Positions 11,354 through 22,739 of a DNA stretch of 64,000 nt are shown one piece after another (within the stretch, counting starts at the first letter, position 1; the number at the start of each line of letters is the position of its first letter). The DNA is from Marthasterias glacialis. Taxonomy: Eukaryota > Echinodermata > Asteroidea > Forcipulatida > Asteriidae. Both the position numbers and the translations under genes were made by a program. A model generated the notes under the pieces. It had not been told where the DNA came from and did no database searches. It saw only the letters and a list, made by a program, of their open reading frames with translations. Location of the stretch: assembly GCA_911728455.2 (NCBI GenBank), contig OU452225.1, forward strand, positions 25,020,495 to 25,084,494. The letters run 5' to 3'.

Positions 11354-11586
11354 AAGAATGACGTGACCAACAAAAGGCTAAATGATAAGGGGCCCTCATC
11401 CCGACTTCTTGAGAGATCGATCAACACGTTTTAGGGACCAACGACTCGCTTCCAGCTCACATCCTAGTGTTTATAGTGTGCTTCCAAAAATGCTCGCTCT
11501 AGCTCGTTAGATTTTGTAAGGCATTACACCATTGAAGAGAACACTAGTGGTGCATCTAATTGAACTTCACTGAACAGAGAACATAC

Positions 11587-11673
11587 CTTCCATTGCACCC
11601 GGGCCGAGCAGGATCACCACTTGTTCCAGGCAGCCGAGGGGGTCCACCGACAGGCACAGGTGTTTGCACAACT
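11587..11673 (-). pseudogene. exon-like protein fragment, copy 2
   Basis: The segment is flanked by CATCTGCAG and gtatgt on the minus strand and reads ELCKHLCLSVDPLGCLEQVV then ILLGPGAME. It parallels 8128-8218 and lacks a 12-bp insertion seen there. GC content is above that of its flanks. Confidence 0.35.
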
Positions 11674-12502
11674 CTGCAGATGAGTTTTTTTGAGGGTTTT
11701 TATACATGGATGAAACAAACTCATCAAAATGAGCTACTCTTACACAATGAAGCCATGTGTTAAATTTGGAACATTTCAAGAGGGGAAAAAACCCAAAATA
11801 CAACAGAAAAAAAGAAGAAAAAGATAGTAAAGTTGACATTTTTTGTGGATTTTGCCTTTGTGCTTTGAACGATACTCCTAATATCATGCAGAGCAAAAGA
11901 TACTAAAAAACTATACAAAGTTAGAAAAGAACAGTGCAATTGTTTTTCAATTTTGCTTTGAAAGAAATTTTAACACCACTGTAAAGTTTTGCCAATTTCT
12001 GAAACAAAAATGATGACCTCACTCGCAAGCAAAATCATAATTTTTTGATTATCTATAAATTTGGTAATGGCTTCATTTATGGTAGGAGCAACTCATGTGT
12101 AAATTAAGGTAATCACAACGTAAACTCACAAAGATATATGATTCAGAACTAGATATTTCGTCTGAGAAAAAAAAAAAAAAAAAGGAAGAAGAAAATGTGT
12201 CAAACAGTTCAAATTTGTTTCATAGTTATTGGTCCAAAAAATGAATTTTGGGGGTAAACTTCTTGAACAATTTCAATCAGAGTACTCTGACTGGTTAAAC
12301 TATTTCTCAGGAAGACAATCATGTGCAATGAAGGTCTGCTTGGGAAAGATTTTTATTAAAGAGTTTTCAGTATTTGTGTGCACTAATTTATGTAATCATC
12401 AGACTTTATTTAATTCTGAATCATTTAACTTTGGCCATAAACGAAGGGATGGATCTTTTTTAATCAACACGCAGGAAAGAATGGGCAATTCACTCAAGTG
12501 GA

Positions 12503-13190
12503 AGGGTCATTCACCACACAAGGGACATATGGGTCATTCACCATACAAGGGGAAAGTATGGGTCATTCACCACACGGGGGAAAGTATGGGTCATTCCATT
12601 CACCACACTGGTGGGAAAGTATGGGTCATTCACCACACTGGTGGGAAAGTATGGGTCATTCACCACACTGGGGGAAAGTATGGGTCATTCACCACACGGG
12701 GGAAAGTATGGGTCATTCCATTCACCACACTGGTGGGAAAGTATGGGTCATTCACCACACTGGTGGGAAAGTATGGGTCATTCACCACACTGGGGGAAAG
12801 TATGGGTCATTCACCACACGTGGGAAAGTATGGGTCATTCACCACACAAGGGGAAGTATGGGTCATTCACCACACAGGGGAAAGTATGGGTCATTCACCA
12901 CACTGGTGGGAAAGTATGGGTCATTCACCACACTGGTGGGGAAGTATGGGTCATTCACCATACAAGGGGAAAATATGGGTCATTCACCACACAGGGGAAA
13001 GTGTGTCATTCACCACACTGGGGGAAAGTATGGGTCATTCACCACACTGTGGGAAAGTATGGGTCATTCACCACACTGGGGGAAAGTATAGTATAAGTCA
13101 TTCACCACATAAGGGGAAAGTATGGGTTATTCACCACACAGGGAAAGTATGGGTCATTCACCACGTGGGGAAAATATAGGTCATTCACCA
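12503..13190. repeat. 27-30-bp minisatellite array
   Basis: About 24 irregular units of the form GAAAGTATGGGTCATTCACCA plus CAC and 3-8 variable bases. It is the same root sequence as the more regular array that follows (GTCATTC here, GTAATTC there). Several frames stay open across it; the ORFs entering from 12229 simply run into the array. Confidence 0.9.
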
Positions 13191-14553
13191 CAGAAGAGAA
13201 ATACTGGTGATTTCCCACACAAGGGAAGTATGGGTAATTCACCACACAAGAGAAATACTGGTGATTTCCCACACAAGGGAAGTATGGGTAATTCACCACA
13301 CAAGAGAAGTACTGGTGATTTCCCACACAAGGGAAGTATGGGTAATTCACCACACAAGAGAAGTACTGGTGATTTCCCACACAAGGGAAGTGTGGGTAAT
13401 TCACCACACAAGAGAAGTACTGGTGATCTCCCACACAAGGGAAGTATGGGTAATTCACCACACAAGAGAAGTACTGGTGATTTCCCACACAAGGGAAGTA
13501 TGGGTAATTCACCACACAAGAGAAGTACTGGTGATTTCCCACACAAGGGAAGTATGGGTAATTCACCACACAAGAGAAGTACTGGTGATTTCCCACACAA
13601 GGGAAGTGTGGGTAATTCACCACACAAGAGAAGTACTGGTGATCTCCCACACAAGGGAAGTATGGGTAATTCACCACACAAGAGAAGTACTGGTGATTTC
13701 CCACACAAGGGAAGTGTGGGTAATTCACCACACAAGAGAAGTACTGGTGATTTCCCACACAAGGGAAGTATGGGTAATTCACCACACAAGAGAAGTACTG
13801 GTGATTTCCCACACAAGGGAAGTATGGGTAATTCACCACACAAGAGAAGTACTGGTGATTTCCCACACAAGGGAAGTATGGGTAATTCACCACACAAGAG
13901 AAGTACTGGTGATTTCCCACACAAGGGAAGTGTGGGTAATTCACCACACAAGAGAAGTACTGGTGATCTCCCACACAAGGGAAGTGTGGGTAATTCACCA
14001 CACAAGAGAAGTACTGGTGATTTCCCACACAAGGGAAGTATGGGTAATTCACCACACAAGAGAAGTACTGGTGATTTCCCACACAAGGGAAGTGTGGGTA
14101 ATTCACCACACAAGAGAAGTACTGGTGATTTCCCACACAAGGGAAGTATGGGTAATTCACCACACAAGAGAAGTACTGGTGATTTCCCACACAAGGGAAG
14201 TATGGGTAATTCACCACACAAGAGAAGTACTGGTGATTTCCCACACAAGGGAAGTATGGGTAATTCACCACACAAGAGAAGTACTGGTGATTTCCCACAC
14301 AAGGGAAGTGTGGGTAATTCACCACACAAGAGAAGTACTGGTGATCTCCCACACAAGGGAAGTGTGGGTAATTCACCACACAAGAGAAGTACTGGTGATC
14401 TCCCACACAAGGGAAGTGTGGGTAATTCACCACACAAGAGAAGTACTGGTGATCTCCCACACAAGGGAAGTGTGGGTAATTCACCACACAAGAGAAGTAC
14501 TGGTGATCTCCCACACAAGAGAAGTATGGGTAATTCACCACACAAAAGAATAA
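13191..14553. repeat. 54-bp satellite array of two 27-bp half units
   Basis: About 25 units of 54 bp. Each has half A (GGGAAGTATGGGTAATTCAC then CACACAA) and half B (GAGAAGTACTGGTGATTTCC then CACACAA). Variation is almost limited to TAT/TGT in half A and TTT/CTC-type T/C in half B. Because 54 is a multiple of three and the unit lacks stops in several frames, both strands stay open for 440-480 codons. These are array artefacts rather than genes. Confidence 0.95.
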
Positions 14554-14683
14554 GTATCTTTTTGTGAAATCCTACCTAAAGATCCATCCCATATCTAAAT
14601 TACTGTTTAGGTAAACTACTGATGATACTACAGGGCTCCGGCGTTGATAGACAGCGGCATCCACTCTGAATGGAGATCCGACA

Positions 14684-14765
14684 CTCTCTGTCTGGATTTG
14701 TTGATCCGACACTCTCTGTCTGGATTTGTTGATCCGACACTCTCTGTCTGGATTTGCTGATTTCT
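14684..14765. repeat. 28-bp tandem repeat, three copies
   Basis: Three head-to-tail copies of GATCCGACACTCTCTGTCTG plus GATTTGTT, nearly identical. Confidence 0.9.
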
Positions 14766-14914
14766 GTAGTAGATGAAACAAAGAAAAAGCAAACTTATTA
14801 AACATATTTGTAAAGTAGAACTATTGATAGAGCCCGACAAACAACATGAACCTTCCCTAAGGACAAAAAAGGGAGACTTTTGAACGGTCCTTTTTCACAG
14901 TTCTTACCAGTAGT

Positions 14915-14970
14915 ACCCATGCTCAGAACTACACACGCAGTTCTGAGCATGTGCGCGCATGCTCAGAACT
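14915..14970. repeat. short palindrome cluster
   Basis: GCTCAGAACT and AGTTCTGAGC alternate three times (with ATGCTCAGAACT again after GTGCGCGC), giving a perfect hairpin of about 10 bp stem. Confidence 0.6.
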
Positions 14971-15430
14971 GTCAAAAAGGCCCGTTGTGTCTGCTGCCGC
15001 CAGCGTCTCTAAAGTCTCCCATTAACAGTGTCATGGCCTCTGTAGCTGCTGGCCTGAATTGGAGCTGGTGCCCATTACAAGTTAGTAATTTCATTAAATC
15101 TAATGTTTTCGCACATAACATCTTCATAGTGTGCTTGAAATAATTTCCTCAAAATTTCAATTCAATTTTGTGGTTCCTATAAAGTATAACTGGCGCATTT
15201 AAAAGGAATTGTGTTTAAGGGAAAGTACATCATTGCTTCGTGGGAGACTTGGTTAATTTCCATTTTGAAACTAAAGATTAAATGTGGTAGGGGAAAAAGT
15301 TCATTTGATATTTTGTCAAGGTTTGTTTTGCCTTTTTCATTTTCGCCTCATTTTGATTGTAGCAATTAAAATAAAAAATGATGATTTGTGTGGTCTTCAA
15401 GTGTTTATTTTTCCTCTGTGCTGGACACTA

Positions 15431-15983
15431 AGATAACAGGGTCTGTTTCACATGTGGAATATTTTCAGAGCTCCATAGTTCAAATCTTACCTGTAAGAAG
15501 CTTCAATTTTGGCCGTACCATTTTTGGCAGTGGGTTTTGGATGCCAGGTTTTCCCCCAAAATTTTCCTTTTTGTGAAACAAATCAGCTCTCAACATTAAA
15601 AAGTTTTTTTTTTTTTTCAAACATGCCTTGTTGTGCATACTCCTACGCTAGTGTGTTGGTGAATAACAGTTGAGTGTATTTCGTTCGCATGTACAGTGCT
15701 GTGCGGTCAGTGTCTGGTGACGCACAAACACACACATAATAGGTTTGCTTGATTAAACTGTGTTTAAAGTTTGCAGAAATGTTCAATGTTGAGAGCTGAA
15801 TTACTTCACGAAAATGACAGATTTATGAGGAATACCTGGCGTCCAAAACACACAACCAAAAAATGTATGCGGCCATGGAATATTAATCCAGTGAGATTAG
15901 TAGCTTCCTACAGGTAAGATTTGAATTATGGCATGTATAGAGCTCTGAAAATTTTCCGCCCTGGAAACTGGCCCTCATATCTC
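15431..15983. mobile_element. ~550-bp inverted-repeat element
   Basis: Outer arms (AGATAACAGGGTCTGTTT on the left against GCCAGTTTCCAGGGC in inverse on the right) continue into ATTTTCAGAGCTC and TTCAAATCTTACCTGT in both arms. A second inner match (AGCTCTCAACATT / AATGTTGAGAGCT) lies further in. This is a foldback or long MITE without coding sequence. Confidence 0.65.
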
Positions 15984-16192
15984 AGATGTCACTGTAGCAT
16001 CACATCTCGGATGTCACTGTAGTATGTACACAAAAGTGAAAGGCCTCCAGAAATAGTCCATACCACTTTGTAAATTGTATACTCCCAACTTTGAGCCATT
16101 CTCATTGGTACTTTTGAAGTAGAAACATGTGAGTATAAATAAATAAAAAAGGAAACCTTTCCAGTCAGTTTGTGGAAAAGTGTTTAACATAC

Positions 16193-16246
16193 CTTGATTG
16201 TATTGTAGAGCCATGGTTCTAGTCCATCATCTAGAGGTCCATGATA
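16193..16246 (-). ncRNA. minus-strand exon-like segment
   Basis: On the minus strand the segment follows ATGTCACCCCAG and ends ATACAATCAAG|gtatgt. The exon end (AYCAAG) and gtatgt donor recur at 17504 and 18166, so these three may be exons of one transcript. No protein is suggested. Confidence 0.25.
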
Positions 16247-16969
16247 CTGGGGTGACATCAGAGAGCTTCAGCGGAGGGTAAGTCTGGGTTTGCTTCTCTC
16301 TGAAGGGTGATTCAACAAGACCGAGCAGTGGATGCTAAGGCCAGGGTCATCAACTCGGGGGTTCTCAAGCAGAGGATGACCAAGCTCCCTGAGTTCATCA
16401 GGGTGCCACCAATGAACATCTCAGGAGTTTGTTTTGTTACTCACAGATATTCTGTTGCAAAAGAAAAGCAATGAGAACATTTATTAAACAGCACAAGCCT
16501 GGAATAATAGGGCAGCCTGGAACTACAGAGGCAACGCAGACCATTTCTCTGTTAATGCCACTGACTTCAGGATTTTACAATGGTACAGCCCTTTGTGAAA
16601 TGAAAACACTCTTGCCTTCTCAAAGATAAAATTAAAGGGCTGGTGTATAACTGTTACAGTTACATTGTGTTTTTATTATTTATTTAAACCTGAATAAAAA
16701 ACACCTTCACTACATATACTGCTCAACTAAATCATTGTTTAAAAATAGAATAAAAGCAAAAATATTGTTTTGTGGTACTATCAAGCTGATACCAGTCAAA
16801 CATTTTAACCTGCATTTTTCAATTTATACAAAAACATTGGATAAATTAACTGATCAGCTAATGGTGTGAATTTCCTTTAACACCAATTTTGTAAGACTGT
16901 GTTCTGACTCACACACTTTCAAATGCAGTCCATAAAGTATATCCCCTAACAGTATGCTCTCTAAATGCA

Positions 16970-17230
16970 AAAGAGTGAAAATTCACTCTCTCACCCGAGT
17001 GGTGTCATTGTGGCTCTTTTGAGGGTGAAACTCACTGTGCATCACCCTTTTTGAGTGAAATGGAAGCAAACTATACTCTGATTCAAGTTGAAAATACCCG
17101 TCTTTCACTCTAATAAGAGTTGTCCGCCATATGGCTCTTTGCAACAGTGGTATGGCGGACAAAACGAGTGGTTTTTCATATTTAGAGAGTGGTTGTACAA
17201 AAATGACAAGTCCTGAAAATAAATTCATTG
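16970..17230. repeat. hairpin-containing repeat
   Basis: GTCCGCCATA at 17121 and TATGGCGGAC near 17151 form a perfect 10-bp stem around a short loop. The surrounding sequence repeats GAGTGAAA-like motifs in both orientations. Confidence 0.4.
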
Positions 17231-17503
17231 GAGAAGTTTACAAATTTCTCTAAAGGTAAAACTGTGGAAATTCTAGAGAATTTTGGTTCACTGTATCACC
17301 AGAAATGAATCCCCAAGAGGTTTGGAAAAGAGTGAGCACAGGCCTGAACCCTTTTAGTTATACAGGACACAGCAACATTGCTGTGTTAGAAAGGAACATC
17401 TTTGTCATTTCTTTTAACTTTTGATAAATAAAAGAAAACCTTGATGGCTTAGCTATAACTCTGCTGATAAATAAAAGGCTATTGGGAGTGACTATCAACA
17501 TAC

Positions 17504-17554
17504 CTTGGTTGCATCATGGGTCCAACGTTGCTCCTGGTGTTCTGCTCATCAGGT
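17504..17554 (-). ncRNA. minus-strand exon-like segment
   Basis: Minus-strand acceptor GATGTCATTACAG, then 51 bases ending GATGCAACCAAG|gtatgt. End and donor resemble those of 16193-16246 and 18166-18232. Confidence 0.25.
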
Positions 17555-18165
17555 CTGTAATGACATCAAAGGTTCCGTACCACTGAGTGAGATAAATCTA
17601 TGAGTTTTCTTCGGTGTCATGAGGGAGTTCCTGTTAAATTTAACCACATCGGCTATGTTATGCGAAGTCAGATTGACATCAACTACATAGGTGTCTCAAG
17701 TAGAGGATGACCAAGTTGGTTCAATGGGATGAAGGGTGAACATCTTGAGATCTTGTGTTGTTTCTGATGGTTTTATCTGTTGTAAAGAGAAGGGCAGAAA
17801 AGGATTAACTACATGTAAGACAGTATGTGTCTTTGGTTGTGCAAACCTCAGATTTGTGCAAAGTTTTGGAGAGGGATGTTTCATCAGCCATCTCTGAACA
17901 GAGAAGTACAAAAACAACAATCGGATTCATTTAAAATAATATTGAGGTTCAATGCCTGCCTGGCAGTGACTCTGGCAACAGTCTAAGTTTTCAGGGTTGA
18001 ATTGAAATTTAAGCAATGTGATGCATCAAAATATCTTTCTACTACCCTTTCAGTGATGCATCTTTTTAAATATTGATTCTGCTGTACAGAAGTGAGTACC
18101 GTAAATAAAAAGAACAGTCATAGCATTCTAACCAAATGATTCATTTGCATTCATCACATACATAC

Positions 18166-18232
18166 CTTGGTTTATATTCCTTGTGTAGTGTTGAGGACAA
18201 CATGTGTTGGGTAACATCATCTAAGCTTGAGC
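18166..18232 (-). ncRNA. minus-strand exon-like segment
   Basis: Minus-strand acceptor TTTTTTTTCAG is strong; the 67-base segment ends TATAAACCAAG|gtatgt. With the segments at 17504 and 16193, and perhaps 30800-30917, it could belong to a minus-strand noncoding RNA. Only splice signals support it. Confidence 0.3.
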
Positions 18233-19009
18233 CTGAAAAAAACAAAAGAAAGGATAGAAAAGAGTTAAATCATTGCCCAAAGTACAGAACATTTCTGTGT
18301 ATGTTTCATGGTTGCTCTGATTAGTATACTAGTATACTACTTATGGCCATAATTATTTGTTTAGTTAAACAAATTTGGCATATCCTGAGTGTCAATACGG
18401 CCGAAAGTTTAGTAAAATACAATCATCACAATAGAAAGACTCTAATTTCGTCAATGTTTTTATGAACTGACGGGCATGTCGAAAAATCATGAGTTTTTTG
18501 GGGAAATCATATTTTTTCACTGAAAAAAAGGCTGGTTTATAGCATTTGTGCGATGGTCACACGGGTGTAAAACTGATGTGTGACACAGTTTATAGCAGAC
18601 ACTGTCACCTCAGTGACCATTGATTGCAATGAAAAGGTTTAGCGTCTGGCATAAGCTTCATGATGTCAGGAGGACAAAATGTTCAATTGGAAACTGAGGT
18701 TTTATTCTCAGGTTTTCGTCATAATTTTGTTAAATATATTTTAGTGTCATATATTTTATCACTGTTACATTCCCAACAACATACATAACTTTCATGGCCA
18801 TAAACTACATTAAACTAAAGTAACTGACGAAACTAAATCTCGCCCGAGTAAAACGCCTTATGGTTGGGACCACAATGGTTCAAGAAGTTCAAATTCGCCG
18901 CAGATTTGCACAGTCTGTTAGGATTTAATTTAAAACATAATATTCTACAATCCTGAACCGTTCCCAATCAGAAAATTTTACTATTTTGTAAATTACATTA
19001 GTTATAAAA

Positions 19010-19147
19010 AAGGACAGGCATACCAAGATTATGTGTGCAAAACACAGCGTATCAAAATGGACATGTACGTAGGTCAAGTCGTATTTGAGTTTTCAAGAAG
19101 ACATGAGCTTGTCAGCACGCGCATGATCACGTGACATGCCTGTCCTT
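19010..19147. mobile_element. 138-bp element with 12-bp terminal inverted repeats
   Basis: AAGGACAGGCAT at the left and ATGCCTGTCCTT at the right are perfect inverses. The interior has no coding capacity. Confidence 0.5.
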
Positions 19148-19883
19148 CACTATGAAAAAACACACATTAAAAAGGTGCACAAAAGTAGGTCATCGTGCTT
19201 TTGGGTTTGCACAAAGACACGGGGATGTTTAACAAATAATTGTGATAATTAACTGATGTTTTGGTGATTTTCATTATACTGTTGATAAGATGTAACAAAA
19301 CACATTAGGGCATTTAAACTGCACAAGTTTTAATACTGTAGTTTCAAATTTAGCACATTTTAAAAAGTGAATAACTTTAATCGTTTTTTAATGCATTGAC
19401 ATGACAATTTCGCTGATTTGATTTTTTTTTTTCAACTTATCTTCGGGCACACTTGTGAAGTATTCATATGCATTATCCACCTAGAGTTCGTTCACCGGTC
19501 AAGCCAGCCCTTACAAAACTTGCCATCAGCCAACACACGTTTGTTTGTGCACACACTTTGTATCCCTTTGTGTATTGCCACAAGCTACAGTGCTCATTTG
19601 TGAGGCTTAGAGACAGGTTTTTGGTATGGGGTCAGTGGCTCCACATTGACTCACATATGGTGGTAATAAAAGGCCAGTTGTCTGGGGTGCAAGACCATAC
19701 TACTTGTGGGGTGTGTAAATATTTTTGGAACATCCTGGAAACAGCTGGTAAAACTGTTTATTCCACTCCCTTTTCTTTTGTTTGCTTCAGTGGGTTACAT
19801 CCTCCTTATTTCCATATATTTTTCATTGAACTGATGGCTCAATAAGTAGCCGTCAGTTTCCTGTGGTGATCCATTCCACCACC

Positions 19884-21902
19884 ATGGCATCTACAAGCAG
19901 GACTACCACTGAAGATGTTCTGGAAGGCATTTTTCAAGTCGATTCAAGTGATGAAAGCGAAGCAAGTGAAGTTAGTGAAGTAAGTGATGCAAGTGATGCA
20001 AGTTATGTAGAGGAAGAGGATTTCGATTCCAGTTCGGATGGCAGCAGTACAGACAGCGAGCCTGCCCCCAAAAAGCATACTGCAAAACGGAGACGAGGCC
20101 AGCAGCCTGGGCCAACTGCTCCTGCCCAGCTGCCTGCATCAGCCGTCCCAGCAGCCTGCGGTTGTCCCTCCCAGCATGGGCGTCAGCCTCCACCTGCACA
20201 ACCAGCCCCTGCCAAACGAGGTCGACCAACAGCCCCTGCCAAACGAGGTCGACCAACCGCCCCGGCTCAACTACCAGCCCCGGCTCAACTGCCTGCCCCG
20301 GCCCAACTGCCCGCCCCGGCCCAACCGCCTGCCCCGGCCCAACCGCCCGCCCCGGCTCAACCACCTCATCTGTCTGGGCAAGCTACCTCACCCGACGGTA
20401 CAGTGTGGAGTGATCAGCCAACACCAATGGTGAGGAGAGACCCAGCTAACATCCTCACTCAGGCAATGGGCCCCAAAAACCTGGGTGGGGCATCAACGCC
20501 ATTGGAGCTGTTTGACCTATTCATCCCTGCCGCCATTTTGCAGATCATCCTGCAGTACACCAATGTAGAGGGGTTGGCAAAGAGAGGGCAGAGTTGGGTG
20601 AACATCACCATGATGGAGTTGCGATCGACCCTCGGCCTGATTATCTTCTTGGGGCTAACAAAATCGGGGCATGAGAGGGCCCGCTCATTTTGGAAGCCAG
20701 GCCCATTTGCCCGTTCCCTGTGCCAGGCCACCATGGCGGGTCAGCGCTTCAAGGACATTATTCCCATGCTCTGCTTCGATGACAAAGCAACGCGAATCCA
20801 AAGGAAGGCCACAGACAAGTTTGCACCCATCAGGGAAGTGTTTGAGATTTTCGCGGCGGCCCTTCGAAATTACTTCAGCCCAGGGGAGTGTCTGACCATC
20901 GATGAACAATTGGTTGCTTTTAGGGGCCGGTGCTCCTTTAAGCAATATATGCCATCAAAGCCGGCGAAATATGGACTGAAATTTTGGGCTTCGGTGGACA
21001 GTGGCACGCACTATGTGCACAATATGCAGCCCTATATCGGCAAACAAGGGGATCAAAGAGAAAGAGAACTGGGGGCTCGCGTTGTCAAAGACCTCCTGCA
21101 GCCTGTCTTGGGAACCGGCCGCAACGTAACAGCGGACAATTTCTTTGTTAGCCGATCATTGGCTGACTACCTGCTGACACAAAAGATGACCATTGTTGGC
21201 ACAATAAAAGGAAACCGCAGAGAAGTTCCCAAAGATATGCGCAAAGAGAACACCAAGCGCCGGCCAGTCAAGTCATCCCATTTCCGGTTTTCTGGGAAGA
21301 ACACTCTCGTCTCATTTATTCCGAAGAAGAACAGAAACGTGCTGTTGCTTTCCACCATGCACCACGACGCCACAGTCGACCCAACATCCCAAAAACCTGA
21401 AATCATCCACTATTACAATTCCACCAAGGCCGGCGTGGACACAGTTGACCAAATGTGTAGCCTGTACAATTGTGCACGCATCACAAACAGCTGGCCTTTG
21501 GTGGTTTTTTACCACATGCTCAATTGTGCGGCCATCAACGCCTACGTCTTGTACCACCAACTTCATCCACAGCTGCAAGGTACCCGCCACGACTTCCTGG
21601 AGAAGGTGATCTCTGCATTGACCCGGCCACAGATTGAGATGCGGAGGCAACGGCCGGATCGGTTGAAGAAAGTCGTCATCACCGCACTCAGCCAGATACA
21701 ACTTCCGGCAGTATTCCCCCCCAGGCCTCAGGATGCCGCAGACGGCCGAATTCCACAGCACCGCTGTCAGTTTTGCCCTGCAGGACAAAGGTCCAAGACA
21801 TCTCGACGATGCGACGAGTGCCAAAAGCCTGTCTGCAAAGTCCATGGCAACGTACACACTGTGAGGCGCGTTTCCTGCCACGAATGCCTGATGAGAGCGT
21901 AG
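19884..21902 (+). CDS. piggyBac-family transposase, apparently intact
   Basis: This intronless ORF encodes 672 residues from ATG 19884, which sits in a near-ideal start context (ACCACCATGG). Order of parts: an acidic Ser-rich N terminus; two tandem AT-hook-like KRGRP motifs; a run of Pro-Ala-Gln-Leu/Pro repeats (~residues 120-160); the DDE_Tnp_1_7 catalytic core (~200-560); and a C-terminal Cys/His-rich domain (CQFC, CDEC, CKVH, CHEC). The predicted catalytic aspartates are D340 (TIDEQL), D418 (TADNFF) and D519 (GVDTVDQ), with D522 as the extra metal ligand. Their spacing of 78 and 101 equals that of the Trichoplusia ni enzyme as I recall it. The enzyme excises and inserts DNA at TTAA. The ORF is much richer in GC than its flanks. 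No terminal repeats were located, so activity or host adoption is undecided. Confidence 0.95.
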   Translation: MASTSRTTTEDVLEGIFQVDSSDESEASEVSEVSDASDASYVEEEDFDSSSDGSSTDSEPAPKKHTAKRRRGQQPGPTAPAQLPASAVPAACGCPSQHGRQPPPAQPAPAKRGRPTAPAKRGRPTAPAQLPAPAQLPAPAQLPAPAQPPAPAQPPAPAQPPHLSGQATSPDGTVWSDQPTPMVRRDPANILTQAMGPKNLGGASTPLELFDLFIPAAILQIILQYTNVEGLAKRGQSWVNITMMELRSTLGLIIFLGLTKSGHERARSFWKPGPFARSLCQATMAGQRFKDIIPMLCFDDKATRIQRKATDKFAPIREVFEIFAAALRNYFSPGECLTIDEQLVAFRGRCSFKQYMPSKPAKYGLKFWASVDSGTHYVHNMQPYIGKQGDQRERELGARVVKDLLQPVLGTGRNVTADNFFVSRSLADYLLTQKMTIVGTIKGNRREVPKDMRKENTKRRPVKSSHFRFSGKNTLVSFIPKKNRNVLLLSTMHHDATVDPTSQKPEIIHYYNSTKAGVDTVDQMCSLYNCARITNSWPLVVFYHMLNCAAINAYVLYHQLHPQLQGTRHDFLEKVISALTRPQIEMRRQRPDRLKKVVITALSQIQLPAVFPPRPQDAADGRIPQHRCQFCPAGQRSKTSRRCDECQKPVCKVHGNVHTVRRVSCHECLMRA

Positions 21903-22026
21903 ACTTGCCATGGGTCTAAAGACATTATATCTATATATTTTTTATATTTTTTTTTATTTACTTATTTACCAGTCCCAACAGTGTGATAATCATAGTGAAA
22001 ATATTCAGATTTCAAATTATTTTCAA

Positions 22027-22570
22027 TCTTTACCAATCATCGTGTAAATATTTTGATTTCAAGTTATTTTCTCTTTGCTAATCAACGTGGAAATATTCAG
22101 ATTTGTTATTTTCTGTCTTTGCCAATCATCGGGTAATATTATGATTTCTCTGATACACAAACTGTACATCAAAGTAATGAGAATTCAGAATATTTACCTG
22201 ATGCTTGGCAAAGTGATACTGGTATTAGTATTTTTTTTTCATCTTCTTTTACCAATCATCATGTAAATATTTTGATTTCAAATTATTTTCTCTTTGCTAA
22301 TCATCGTGGAAATATTCAGATTCGTTATTTTCTGTCTTTGCCGATCAGCGGGTAAATATTATGATTTCTCTGATACACAAACTGTATACCAAAGTAATGA
22401 GAATTCAGAATATTTACCTGATGCTTGGCAAAGTGATACCGGTATTAGTATTTTTTTTTCATCTTCTTTTGCCAATCATCGTGTAAATATTTTGATTTCA
22501 AATGATTTTCTCTTTGCTATTCATCGTGGAAATATTCAGAGTGGTTATTTTCTTTTCCGTTTCCTTTGCC
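22027..22570. repeat. ~219-bp tandem repeat, 2.5 copies
   Basis: Units begin CCAATCATCRTGTAAATATT and contain GATACACAAACTGTA and ACCTGATGCTTGGCAAAGTG. Two full copies and one partial follow the transposase ORF closely, so they may belong to the 3' part of that element. Confidence 0.85.
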
Positions 22571-22739
22571 AGCCATAATGTAAACATTCTGACTTCTCAA
22601 TATTACTTTGGTTTTTCACTGAGCCAGATTGAATTTTTGTTTGTTTTATTGTGTATTTCCTTTTCTTTCTTTTTTATTTGAGTTATTTGGTTTGAATACA
22701 ATACTGTTTGAATCAAACATTTGCCTCATGTACTGTTCT

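Noticed and set aside
12229..13179. 316-codon ORF with a non-repetitive start
   Set aside because: The first ~85 codons resemble no protein and run straight into the satellite; no ATG or promoter context singles it out.
13191..14553. CRISPR-like regular array
   Set aside because: There are no unique spacers; the whole unit is repeated, and the DNA is eukaryotic.
13102..14567. Four long ORFs (448-481 codons) on both strands
   Set aside because: All lie in the 54-bp satellite. The period is a multiple of three without stops, so open frames are automatic; no start context, domain or frame-specific constraint is seen.
21312..21911. 199-codon minus-strand ORF
   Set aside because: Antisense shadow of the piggyBac transposase, a result of its GC-rich codons.
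22000..22735. Right terminal repeat of the piggyBac element
   Set aside because: No TTAA-flanked inverse match to the upstream flank could be found by eye, so boundaries were left open.
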